Positions 26,108-32,811 of a DNA stretch of 47,264 nt are shown one piece after another; the stretch's first letter is position 1; the number at the start of each line of letters is the position of its first letter. Both the position numbers and the translations under genes were made by a program. Source of the stretch: NCED01 sp035493955. GTDB lineage: Bacteria > Pseudomonadota > Alphaproteobacteria > Caulobacterales > Caulobacteraceae. The stretch lies in the NCBI GenBank assembly GCA_035493955.1, contig DATJHI010000028.1:1-47264 (forward strand), read 5' to 3'. Under the pieces are notes generated by a model, which was not told the DNA's origin, made no database searches, and saw nothing but the letters and a program-made list of their open reading frames with translations.

Positions 26108-26136
26108 TTTGTCAGCTGTGGATCGTTTTGTCAGCT
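26108..26136. promoter_or_regulatory. direct-repeat operator upstream of the 198-aa/XRE-ImmA operon
   Basis: TTTGTCAGCT occurs at 26108-26117 and again at 26127-26136, spaced 19 bp, about 70-95 bp upstream of the 198-aa gene's start. The match extends imperfectly to 13 bases (CG then A or T, then TTTGTCAGCT). Same-side, nearly two-turn spacing suggests cooperative binding by the XRE-ImmA regulator. I see no gene in 26041-26309. Confidence 0.5.
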
Positions 26137-26309
26137 AGCGCTGGCGTGAGGGTGCCGGCGCGGAAAGTTCGGACAAGGCAGCGAGCGAAGGCGCTTCAAT
26201 CACTGGCGGTAAAGCATCTCCCGCTAAGCCGGCGAGCCCGGTGAGATGTTGAGGATCCTCCGCGCGTTCTCCGCAGGGATCCAACCGCGTGATGGATGGA
26301 GTGGTGGAC

Positions 26310-26546
26310 CTAGGCGCTAGGCTTGAGTCTCACGCCCGGTCCATCGTCGCCATCCAGGAACACCACGCCAGCCGTTTCTAGCGCTCGACGCACCGCATCG
26401 ACGTTGGCGGCAGAACTGCGGCCCGGCCCCTGTCGGCCCTCCATTCTGACGATAGTAGGAAGTGAGATGCCAGACGCCTTCGCGAGCGCAGGCTGGCTCC
26501 ACCCGAGTAATGCGCGGGCAGCCCGGATTTGGGCCGCCGTCAGCAT
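26310..26546 (-). CDS. small XRE-family transcriptional regulator
   Basis: A 78-residue protein that is essentially one helix-turn-helix: MLTAAQIRAARALLGWSQPA then LAKASGISLPTIVRMEGRQG. Its C-terminal part reads VFLDGDDGPGVRLKPSA, typical of small phage and element regulators in alphaproteobacteria. It is divergent from the Tat-signal protein gene, with an AT-rich dyad between the two that may be its operator. Confidence 0.88.
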   Translation of the reverse strand: MLTAAQIRAARALLGWSQPALAKASGISLPTIVRMEGRQGPGRSSAANVDAVRRALETAGVVFLDGDDGPGVRLKPSA

Positions 26547-26560
26547 GTCGTGATTATTTT

Positions 26561-26578
26561 ATGATCGTATGAGATCAT
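26561..26578. promoter_or_regulatory. AT-rich dyad between divergent XRE and Tat-protein genes
   Basis: ATGATC (26561-26566) and GATCAT (26573-26578) form an inverted repeat with a 6-bp gap, and ATTTTATG occurs twice around it. This is unusually AT-rich for the window and lies just upstream of the small XRE gene, so it is a plausible autoregulatory operator. A TTGACA follows at 26585-26590, but a TATAAA at 26612 is spaced 21 bp away, too far for a normal promoter. Confidence 0.45.
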
Positions 26579-26680
26579 TTTATGTTGACAGGCCCTCGAT
26601 CTGGACGTGAGTATAAACTCATCATAGGTGATTAGTAGGCTCCAGTCATGGCCACACGTCGAAAGACGGAGGGCGAGGGC

Positions 26681-27187
26681 ATGCGTTTACCTGCGCTCTC
26701 AAGGCGCGCTGTTCTCGTGGGGACATCGGCGGCGACCTTAGGTGCGGCCGTACCGGTGGCCGTCATGCCAGCGATCCCATCCGCTGCCGCGCTGTTGGGC
26801 TCTGATGAAGGGACCAGACGGTGCTCGAGTTGGCTGGCGATCGACGCCAAGATCGCGCGGCTCCAGACGCGTTGGGGTGACCTCGAAACCTGGCTGGCCA
26901 AGAAACACAACTGGTTCAAGCTCAGCCCTGCCGAGCAGCAGGCGTTGCCCTGGGCCAAGGAACTACACGATATCGACGGCTGCCTGGACGTGCTGTTCGA
27001 GAAGCGCGAGGCGTTGTTGGAAACCATTCCGACCAGCGGCTCGACCAACCTGGAATCCGTCATCGCGAGACTGGCTGTGGTCGAGCGCCTGATCTGGGCC
27101 GACGAGCACCCCGAAGCTCACGCCCTGATCGCCGGATGCCGCCGAGATCTCGCCGCCCTGTCAGGCGGCGATGAGACTGCTATGTGA
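26681..27187 (+). CDS. small protein with twin-arginine signal
   Basis: A 168-residue protein from ATG 26681, chosen for the GGAGG 8 bp upstream; ATG 26648 would add 11 residues. The N-terminus MRLPALSRRAVLVG, followed by a hydrophobic stretch and an AAA-type cleavage region near residue 37, is a Tat-type signal. The mature part is helical and charged (LAIDAKIARLQTRWGDLETW; LHDIDGCLDVLFEKREALLE). No cofactor or enzyme motif is visible, so a Tat signal here is odd. It may instead be a membrane anchor. It lies 9 bp before an XRE gene. Confidence 0.6.
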   Translation: MRLPALSRRAVLVGTSAATLGAAVPVAVMPAIPSAAALLGSDEGTRRCSSWLAIDAKIARLQTRWGDLETWLAKKHNWFKLSPAEQQALPWAKELHDIDGCLDVLFEKREALLETIPTSGSTNLESVIARLAVVERLIWADEHPEAHALIAGCRRDLAALSGGDETAM

Positions 27188-27196
27188 AGGTGGGTG

Positions 27197-27601
27197 ATGG
27201 CTCCCCAGCACAGTGATGACCACCGCGATCCCATCGATGTTTCCGTCGGCGCTCGCATCCGCTTGACGCGCAAGATGCAAGGATGGTCGCAGCAGGCGCT
27301 GGCAGAGGCGGTCGGCGTGAGTTTCCAGCAGGTCCAGAAGTACGAGAGCGGCGCAAATCGTGTGAGCGCATCGATGCTGACGCGGATTGCAGCGGAGTTG
27401 GGCGTGCCGGTCGCGGGGCTGTTCGGCCAATCCGAAGCCATGCCGCAGGTTGTCAGCGACGGTCTGGCCGCGATGCTGGGAGAACCGGGCGCGCTCAAAC
27501 TGCTGCGTGGCTATTGCGCGCTTCCCCGGAACTGGAGGGCCGCCCTTGTTTCACTAGTCGAGGCCTTAGCCGGGAGTGACCCTGAAAGAAGCGCTCGCTG
27601 A
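27197..27601 (+). CDS. XRE-family transcriptional regulator
   Basis: A 134-residue regulator with a helix-turn-helix at about 17-70 (LTRKMQGWSQQALAEAVGVS then FQQVQKYESGANRVS) and a helical C-terminal tail. ATG 27197 follows GAAGG; an overlapping GTG at 27194 is also possible. It follows the Tat-signal gene by 9 bp and probably shares its transcript. The stop codon is embedded in the left arm of a perfect 14-bp hairpin. Confidence 0.88.
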   Translation: MAPQHSDDHRDPIDVSVGARIRLTRKMQGWSQQALAEAVGVSFQQVQKYESGANRVSASMLTRIAAELGVPVAGLFGQSEAMPQVVSDGLAAMLGEPGALKLLRGYCALPRNWRAALVSLVEALAGSDPERSAR

Positions 27602-27619
27602 ATTCTCAGCGAGCGCTTC
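27588..27619. other. perfect 14-bp hairpin overlapping the XRE stop codon
   Basis: GAAGCGCTCGCTGA and TCAGCGAGCGCTTC are exact inverted repeats around ATTC, giving a 32-base dyad whose left arm contains the XRE gene's TGA. It lies between that gene and the 3' end of the convergent recombinase gene. Both flanks lack a T-run, so it may be a Rho-type or mRNA-stabilising structure, or the end of an inserted segment carrying the recombinase. Confidence 0.7.
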
Positions 27620-27645
27620 GAAGGTCTACAGGACCGCGTCAGCCG

Positions 27646-28605
27646 CTAGAGCCACGCCTGCTCGACTTCACCGGACTCCTCGCACGCTTCGGCAAGTCCT
27701 GGGTCAGCCGCATCGTCGGGCCAATCGTCGTCGAAAATGTCCAGAAGGTAGTCGGGAGCCGGAGGGAGCATCGACAACGGACTTTGTACGGCTCCCAGCG
27801 TCTTCAGCGCTACGCGTGTGTAGCGCGAGGTGGTGTCGAGCTTCTTGTGGCCGAGCAGCGCTTGAATCACGCGGACGTCGGTCTTGTTCTCAAGCAGGTG
27901 GGTCGCGAAGGAATGGCGAAGCATGTGCATCGACACCCGCTTATCGAGCCCTGCCGCCTCCGCCGCCGCTTTGCAGATGCGGTCGAGCTGCCGGGTGGTG
28001 ATGGGCTGGCCCGGCTCGCGTCCCGGGAACAGCCATCCCGTGGGGCGGGTCTTCCGCCACCATTGCCGGAGCAGCTCCAGAAGATCAGGCGCCAGCATCA
28101 CATAGCGGTCGCTTCGGCCTTTTCCCTGCTCGATGCGGATCACCATCCGCAGACTGTCGATGTCCACGACCTTCAGACGCACGATCTCGGAAACCCGAAG
28201 GCCACATCCGTAGGCGATGCTGAGAATGAGCCGATGCTTGAGGTTGGGAACGCAGTGCAGAAGAAGCGCGACCTCCTCGGGGCTCAGCACCTGCGGCAAG
28301 CGATCTTCCTGACGCACCCGCGCCAATCGTTCGCCCAAGCCGGTTCGCCCGAGCGTGACCTTGAAGAAGAAGCGGAGGGCGGAAACGCACGCATTCATCT
28401 TAGCTGGCGATGCGCCGCTGACGGCGAGATGCAGCTGGTAGCGGCGGAGATCTTCGACATCGGCGAAATGGGGCGGTCCGCCAAGGAAGTCCGTGAAGTT
28501 CTCAACCACGCGCACGTAGTCGTGCCGGGTGCCTTCGCTGTAGCCGCGGATCAGCATGTCCTCGACGAGCCGTTGACGCATATCGGTGGGGAGTTCGAAC
28601 GCCAT
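27646..28605 (-). CDS. second tyrosine recombinase (XerC-like)
   Basis: A complete 319-residue recombinase with SAM-like N-terminal domain (MRQRLVEDMLIRGYSEGTRH) and catalytic residues R137 (GCGLRVSEIVRL), K162, H227/R230 (HMLRHSF), H253 (LLGHKKL) and nucleophile Y262 (SRYTRV). GAGGAG lies shortly upstream of its ATG. The acidic C-terminal tail (DIFDDDWPDDAADPG) is unusual. It resembles the integrase-like proteins found beside IS91-family transposases, but no such transposase is present. It may be a passenger, a remnant, or a second function of this element. Confidence 0.92.
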   Translation of the reverse strand: MAFELPTDMRQRLVEDMLIRGYSEGTRHDYVRVVENFTDFLGGPPHFADVEDLRRYQLHLAVSGASPAKMNACVSALRFFFKVTLGRTGLGERLARVRQEDRLPQVLSPEEVALLLHCVPNLKHRLILSIAYGCGLRVSEIVRLKVVDIDSLRMVIRIEQGKGRSDRYVMLAPDLLELLRQWWRKTRPTGWLFPGREPGQPITTRQLDRICKAAAEAAGLDKRVSMHMLRHSFATHLLENKTDVRVIQALLGHKKLDTTSRYTRVALKTLGAVQSPLSMLPPAPDYLLDIFDDDWPDDAADPGLAEACEESGEVEQAWL

Positions 28606-28969
28606 CTGACGCTCCTCTTTCGAGCGCCCCCCGCGTCAGCTGGCGTGACCTTCGCGTCTAGCGCAATTGCCGAGGCTAGTTAGGGGTCCCGCTGATCTAT
28701 CGCGGAAGCCAAGTGTGCCGGCAGTCACACCGAGAGGCCCGGATTGCCCGGCTCTGCCGGACGGAGCAGCAAGCCTGGCCATGTCCTCCTTCGCTTCCGT
28801 TGCAGAACCTCAGCGGCTTCGCACTGTGAGCGTTGTGCGCCAGGCCCGCCGCCGATCAACCCAACTCGCTTCCTCCGCCTTCGGCTCCGTGCAGCTCGCT
28901 CCCTTCGGGCGCGCTGACGCGCGGGGTGTGACCGCCGGCTCCTGGCCTGTCGCTGGGGCTCACCATGAA

Positions 28970-28990
28970 GCCGCGGGATGGTCCCGCGGC
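28970..28990 (+). promoter_or_regulatory. 9-bp hairpin ahead of the 74-aa gene; only feature of the 28606-29008 gap
   Basis: GCCGCGGGA and TCCCGCGGC form a perfect 9-bp stem around TGG, ending 18 bp before the ATG of the 74-aa gene. It could fold in that gene's leader RNA and affect translation. The rest of the 403-bp space between the recombinase gene and this gene shows no supportable coding region; open frames there look like noise in GC-rich DNA. Confidence 0.45.
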
Positions 28991-29008
28991 GGACGACGGA
29001 GAACCACC

Positions 29009-29233
29009 ATGGCCCGGCTCAATCTCCAACCCACCCCTCAGGCCGGTCGCAAGCCGACCCATCGCCTCTACCGCGTCGTCGGCGACGGCAAGGCCGCGAT
29101 CTGGACTCCCATCGGCGCCGCCTGGCCGAACAAGGACGGCCTGGGCTTCAATCTCCAGTGCGATGCGGTCCCGCTCCAGGGACGGCTGGTCCTGCGGACG
29201 ATCACCGAGCGCGATGACGCCGAGGCAGCGTGA
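29009..29233 (+). CDS. 74-aa protein of unknown function
   Basis: A small basic protein, MARLNLQPTPQAGRKPTHRL and onward, with a compact beta-rich look (VVGDGKAAIWTPIGAAWPN; GRLVLRTITERDD). The ATG at 29009 follows GGAG about 8 bp upstream. Proteins of this type recur in alphaproteobacterial integrative elements in my recollection, but I know no function. It is followed 117 bp later by another small basic protein. Confidence 0.6.
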   Translation: MARLNLQPTPQAGRKPTHRLYRVVGDGKAAIWTPIGAAWPNKDGLGFNLQCDAVPLQGRLVLRTITERDDAEAA

Positions 29234-29350
29234 GCCGCTCAGCCGGCAGCCGTTCGATCCGGCTGCCGGCGCCTTCGCTGAAGGGCGCCGCGAAGGTTGA
29301 CAGGCCGCGAATCGGTTTAGCTTCCGCTAGTCCCTTCGCGATGAACGATC

Positions 29351-29722
29351 ATGGCCAAGAAACCTCCGCCTCGCGGTCCATCCAAGCCGCCCGTCAAGAC
29401 CTCGGCTCCAGTCCGCTCTGCAGCCGGTCAAGGTCTTCGGGCTCCGAAGAGCCTGACGCCAGCCCAAAAGCGGTCGCTCGCCGGGTCCGAGGAGCGGCAC
29501 ATCGAGCCACGGCAGTCACCGAAGGGGGAGCCGCGAAAGCCAGCCACGTCGCCGAAGGTGAAGAGCGAAGGCGGCAAGGGGCTTGGCAACGCGAAGAGCC
29601 TCACGCCGAAGCAGACCCAATCCCTGGCAGGATCGGTCATGCGGCACATACCGCGGGCGCCCAGTCCCGCGAAGCCTTCCCCGCCGCGCCGGCCGCCCAG
29701 CAAGCCCAAAGGGCGCGGCTAG
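29351..29722 (+). CDS. 123-aa basic Pro-rich protein with internal duplication
   Basis: A low-complexity, Pro/Lys-rich protein. Two copies of a short motif stand out: SLTPAQKRSLAGSEERHI (about 35-52) and SLTPKQTQSLAGSVMRHI (about 83-100). Each is preceded by a Gly-x-Gly-Leu-x-x-x-Lys segment and separated by disordered PK-rich linker. This suggests a tandem peptide-sized binding module, possibly for DNA or protein. No known family is recognised. It is the last gene before the right end of the element. Confidence 0.55.
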   Translation: MAKKPPPRGPSKPPVKTSAPVRSAAGQGLRAPKSLTPAQKRSLAGSEERHIEPRQSPKGEPRKPATSPKVKSEGGKGLGNAKSLTPKQTQSLAGSVMRHIPRAPSPAKPSPPRRPPSKPKGRG

Positions 29723-29807
29723 GCCACCGCGCGCAGCCGGGCGACAGCGGCGTTCTTCCTAGCAAGCGGCGCAAATGCCGCCGAGAGGGCTGTTGCGCGT
29801 GGCGCGC

Positions 29808-29825
29808 GGACACATTTTTGGACAC
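29808..29825 (+). repeat. two GGACAC repeats, candidate integrase arm-type sites (right)
   Basis: GGACAC at 29808-29813 and 29820-29825, in the same orientation as the three copies inside the left end, lie 64-81 bp inside the right core. A degenerate third copy, GGACTGACAC, follows. The shared hexamer at both ends supports these as arm sites for the element integrase. Confidence 0.5.
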
Positions 29826-29888
29826 ACGCCCCGGACTGACACGTTGTAACTAACTGATTGTATGATATAATTTTTCAGTCCGGTCGGT

Positions 29889-29927
29889 ACCTAAATCCAG
29901 TGCGTCTACCAGTTCCGCCACGCCCGC
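29889..29927 (-). pseudogene. 5' half of interrupted tRNA-Leu(UAG); right attachment site
   Basis: On the minus strand this reads acceptor GCGGGCG, D-arm with CTGGTAGAC, 5' anticodon stem CTGGA and loop TTTAGGT, then runs into element DNA. No matching 3' stem or T-arm follows, so this end gives no tRNA. Joined to 9452-9498 it forms a normal 85-nt tRNA-Leu. The 12-bp core is 29889-29900. The original tRNA promoter remains attached to this half. Confidence 0.9.
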
Positions 29928-29939
29928 ATCCGAGGCCTG

Positions 29940-29967
29940 CCTATACGACAAGACCTGCAAGGCCAAG
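29940..29967 (-). promoter_or_regulatory. candidate promoter of the interrupted tRNA-Leu
   Basis: On the minus strand CTTGGC (29967-29962) and TATAGG (29945-29940) are separated by 16 bp and end 12 bp before the tRNA 5' end. If still active, this promoter now transcribes from the chromosome into the right end of the element. Confidence 0.45.
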
Positions 29968-30134
29968 AGCCCGTCGGGGCGCCGCGCGCTTTGCGCTTGG
30001 AGGGGCTGAGCCGGCATGACATAAGGTCGCTCTTTCGCGCCGCCCTGCGGGACCCGCTCGGGCGGCCGTGATGTTTTTGAAGATCAAACACACGGGCGGG
30101 AGCCTCGCGGCGGACCGCCCTGGAAAACAAGACC

Positions 30135-31703
30135 ATGTCCATTCAGATCGTTGAGAAATCCGGCGATGGCCTGAGCCGCGTCTTCGGCGTCACGGTGTCG
30201 GCCAAGGAACTGAGCCAGCGCGCCGAGCGCCGCATCGCCGAGATCACCCCGCAGCTGTCGCTCAAGGGCTTCCGCCCCGGCAAGGTGCCGCCCGCGCACG
30301 TCAAGCGCCTCTACGGCAAGTCGATCATGAGCGAGGTGGTCGAGCAGACCGTCAACGAATCGACCCAGCAGGCCATCGACGACGCCAAGGTGCGTCCGGC
30401 CACCCAGCCGGAGATGAAGCTCGAGTCCGACATGGACAAGGTGCTCGCCGGCCAGCAGGACCTCGCCTACGAGATCCAGCTCGAGGTGATGCCGGACTTC
30501 AAGCCGGTCGACCCCGCCAGCATCGAACTGACCCGCCCGGTCTACAAGGCGACCGACGAAGAGGTCGACGAGGCGGTGGACGAGCTGGCCAAGCAGCAGC
30601 GCGCCTACGAGCCGAAGACCGGCAAGGCGGTGAAGGCCGCCGATGGCGACATGGTGGTGGCCGATTTCGTCGGCCGCATCGACGGCGAGGCCTTCGAGGG
30701 CGGCACGGCCAGCGACAGCCAGATCATCCTCGGCTCGGGCCAGTTCATCCCCGGCTTCGAAGAGCAGCTGGTCGGCGCCAAGGTGGGCGACGTGGTGACG
30801 GTGAAGGTCAGCTTCCCCGAGGAGTACGGCGCGGCCCAGCTGGCCGGCAAGCCGGCCGAGTTCGAGACGACCATCAAGGACATCCGCGCCCCGGCCGAGA
30901 GCAAGGTCGACGAGGACTTCGCCACCAAGCTCGGCATGCCTTCGCTGGAAGCCCTGAAGGACGCCGTGCGCGGCCAGGTCGAGCAGACCTACGCCAACCA
31001 GTCGCGCTTCAAGCTCAAGCGCGCCCTGCTGGACGCCCTCGACTCCGCCCACGACTTCCCCTTGCCGCCGCGCATGGTCGAGGCCGAGTTCGGCCAGATC
31101 TGGAGCCAGGTGCAGGCCGACAAGGCGCAAGGCTCCCTGCCGGACGAGGACGTTGCCAAGTCCGAGGACGAGCTGCAGGCCGACTACCGCAAGATCGCCG
31201 AGCGCCGCGTGCGCCTGGGTCTGGTGCTGGCCGAGATTGGCGCCCTGAACAACGTCACCATCTCCGACGAGGAGCTGACCAACGCCGCCCGCCAGGAGGC
31301 CATGCGCTACGGTCCCCAGGCGCAGGAGGTGTTCGACTACCTGCGCCGCACCCCGGCCGCCCAGGCCCAGCTGCGCGCCCCGCTCTATGAGGACAAGGTG
31401 GTCGACCTGCTGTTCCGCCTGGCCAAGGTCGAGGACAAGCCGGTGTCGAAGGACGAGCTGATGGCCGACGACGAGCTGCCGGAAGGCTATGGCTCGGCCG
31501 AGGAGAACAAGCCCGTCAAGAAGGCCGCGCCGAAGAAGGCCAAGGCCGAAGTGGCCAAGGACGAAGCCGCCGAGCCGGCGGCCGAGGAGGCCAAGCCGGC
31601 CAAGGCCAAGGCCAAGAAGGCGGAAACCGCCGAGGACGCGCCGGCCGCCGAAGAGGCCGCGCCGAAGAAGGCCGCCAAGCCCAAGGCCAAGAAGGCGGAC
31701 TAG
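30135..31703 (+). CDS. tig: trigger factor (ribosome-associated chaperone, peptidyl-prolyl isomerase)
   Basis: A 522-residue trigger factor, binding nascent chains at the ribosome exit. The N-terminal domain has the ribosome-docking signature in LKGFRPGKVPPAHVKRLYGK. The PPIase domain (about 160-250) includes GDMVVADFVGRIDGEAFEGG and FIPGFEEQLVGAKVGD. The helical C-terminal domain ends near 450. A further 60-70 residues form a Lys/Ala/Glu-rich tail (KKAAPKKAKAEV and repeats), longer than the usual 430-450 aa family length. ATG 30135 opens with MSIQIVEKSGDGLSR, as expected. It is followed by an intrinsic terminator. Confidence 0.96.
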   Translation: MSIQIVEKSGDGLSRVFGVTVSAKELSQRAERRIAEITPQLSLKGFRPGKVPPAHVKRLYGKSIMSEVVEQTVNESTQQAIDDAKVRPATQPEMKLESDMDKVLAGQQDLAYEIQLEVMPDFKPVDPASIELTRPVYKATDEEVDEAVDELAKQQRAYEPKTGKAVKAADGDMVVADFVGRIDGEAFEGGTASDSQIILGSGQFIPGFEEQLVGAKVGDVVTVKVSFPEEYGAAQLAGKPAEFETTIKDIRAPAESKVDEDFATKLGMPSLEALKDAVRGQVEQTYANQSRFKLKRALLDALDSAHDFPLPPRMVEAEFGQIWSQVQADKAQGSLPDEDVAKSEDELQADYRKIAERRVRLGLVLAEIGALNNVTISDEELTNAARQEAMRYGPQAQEVFDYLRRTPAAQAQLRAPLYEDKVVDLLFRLAKVEDKPVSKDELMADDELPEGYGSAEENKPVKKAAPKKAKAEVAKDEAAEPAAEEAKPAKAKAKKAETAEDAPAAEEAAPKKAAKPKAKKAD

Positions 31704-31730
31704 GCTTCAGGTCCCAGATGTTGAAACGGG

Positions 31731-31759
31731 AAGGGGAGGGCCAAGGCCCTCCCCTTTTT
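31731..31759 (+). terminator. intrinsic terminator of tig
   Basis: Complementary arms AAGGGGAGGGCC and GGCCCTCCCCTT around a short loop are followed directly by further Ts. It lies about 30 bp after the tig stop. Confidence 0.88.
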
Positions 31760-31781
31760 CGTTCTGCCGAAGGGAGCGGGA

Positions 31782-32162
31782 TCAGCCCCCGCTCTTGCCC
31801 GCGGCGGCCTCGACCTGGGCCTTGCTGGCCGCGACCACGGCGTGATCGCCGCTGGGCGCCAGGCTGAGGGCGGCCAGCGAAATGGGCAGGGTCTTGCCGT
31901 CGACGCTCAGTTCGGCGGCCGGGGTGCCGTCAGCGGTCTTGCCGATGCGGGCGATGGTGCCCACCGCCGCGCCGGTGTTGTCGGTCACCGACATGCCCTC
32001 TTTCAGGCCCTTCATCGGATCGGCGGGATCGCCGGCCGAGGCCGAAGGCGCCGAGGTGGGCGGCGCGGCGGACGCCGGCGACGCATCGTTCTGGGCGGCG
32101 GCCGCGCCGGCGAACGAGATCGACAGGGCGAAGGCGGCCGTGCAGAGCAGGGTTTTCGTCAT
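31782..32162 (-). CDS. small exported protein
   Basis: A 126-residue protein with a clear Sec signal peptide (MTKTLLCTAAFALSISFAGA, cleavage after AAAA at about residue 24). An Ala/Ser/Pro-rich linker follows, and then a small beta-rich domain (LKEGMSVTDNTGAAVGTIAR then IGKTADG), reminiscent of a PRC-barrel-like fold. ATG 32162 is chosen over 32171 because GGAGG sits 9 bp upstream of it. The function is unknown; it is probably periplasmic. The 278 bp upstream (32163-32440) contain an AT-richer stretch but no gene I can support. Confidence 0.75.
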   Translation of the reverse strand: MTKTLLCTAAFALSISFAGAAAAQNDASPASAAPPTSAPSASAGDPADPMKGLKEGMSVTDNTGAAVGTIARIGKTADGTPAAELSVDGKTLPISLAALSLAPSGDHAVVAASKAQVEAAAGKSGG

Positions 32163-32440
32163 GGGGAGCATCCTCCAATACAGCGCCCGCCGCCCCAGTC
32201 CGGGCAGGCATTGCGTGCGCTCGCTCCCCCAGCCAGCCGCTACCTAACCCAGTAGCGCTGGATTTGTTCAGATAAGTTTTCGTGTTTGATCTGGGTAGTT
32301 GTGCGGCTATGCAGTCAACAATATCACGACGTGACAGTATTGTTGCATTGTTTTGCGGATGCATTGGCTGCTAAGCGTGACTGTTGTTGAGCATATCTTG
32401 ATGTGAAGAGGGACTGGATCGGCAGGACGCGGCGCCCGCC

Positions 32441-32692
32441 TCAGGCCTCGTTCGCGGCGGCGACCCGCTCCGCCTGGAGCCGTTCGGCCTCGGCGATCAC
32501 GTCCCACCGCAGCGCCATGCGCTCGAGCGCCGAGCGGGCCGGCGAGGGCTCCATCGTCCAGGCCGCCTTGCGGCACTGGCGGGCCCTCTCGCGCAGGCGA
32601 GCGAGGGCGGCGGCGATCGGAAATGACGGCACGGATTTCCCCAATGAAAGCGCTGCCTTAGCTGGTCCGCCCCGGCTCTGGGAAGGCGACAC
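32441..32692 (-). CDS. hypothetical 83-aa protein
   Basis: A short Arg/Ala-rich helical protein; the segment LARLRERARQCRKAAWTMEP then LERMALRWDVIAEAERLQAE resembles small hypothetical proteins common in Caulobacterales. No motif indicates function. The start is uncertain, and the N-terminal 20 residues could be non-coding. Confidence 0.5.
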   Translation of the reverse strand: MSPSQSRGGPAKAALSLGKSVPSFPIAAALARLRERARQCRKAAWTMEPSPARSALERMALRWDVIAEAERLQAERVAAANEA

Positions 32693-32811
32693 CTCGCCGC
32701 GACCCTAAATGTGAAGAGCGCCGCCGCGCGCCCGGAACTGGCCACCGCGGAGGCCGTTTGCCATTCAACCTTGTCGGGGTGGGGAAACCTTCGCTCAGGG
32801 AGGCGAAACCC

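Larger units (their letters stand above)
9498..29900. mobile_element. integrative mobilizable element inserted in the anticodon loop of tRNA-Leu(UAG)
   Basis: The 12-bp sequence ACCTAAATCCAG occurs at both ends (9498-9509 and 29889-29900) and is where the two halves of one tRNA-Leu gene meet the inserted DNA. Inside are a tyrosine integrase next to the left end, a complete tRNA-Leu, presumed defence cargo, Ti-type transfer genes traG-traD-traC/traA, regulators and a second recombinase. No trb or virB mating-pore gene is present, so the element is better called mobilizable than self-conjugative. Removing 9510-29900 recreates an uninterrupted tRNA gene, which is strong evidence for the boundaries. 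Short GGACAC repeats lie inside both ends. Confidence 0.9.

Noticed and set aside
26585..26617. TTGACA / TATAAA promoter
   Set aside because: Both hexamers are good but 21 bp apart, too far for normal sigma-70 spacing.
27588..27619. Intrinsic terminator
   Set aside because: The stem is strong but neither strand has a T-run after it; recorded as a hairpin of unknown role.
28667..29008. Upstream extension of the 74-aa gene and other frames in the gap
   Set aside because: The extra 114 codons look non-coding, and the ATG at 29009 has a good ribosome-binding site.
9498..29900. Self-transmissible integrative conjugative element
   Set aside because: There are no mating-pore genes between the two cores, so only mobilisation can be supported.
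9498..29900. Prophage
   Set aside because: No capsid, portal, terminase or tail genes are present; the transfer genes are conjugation type.
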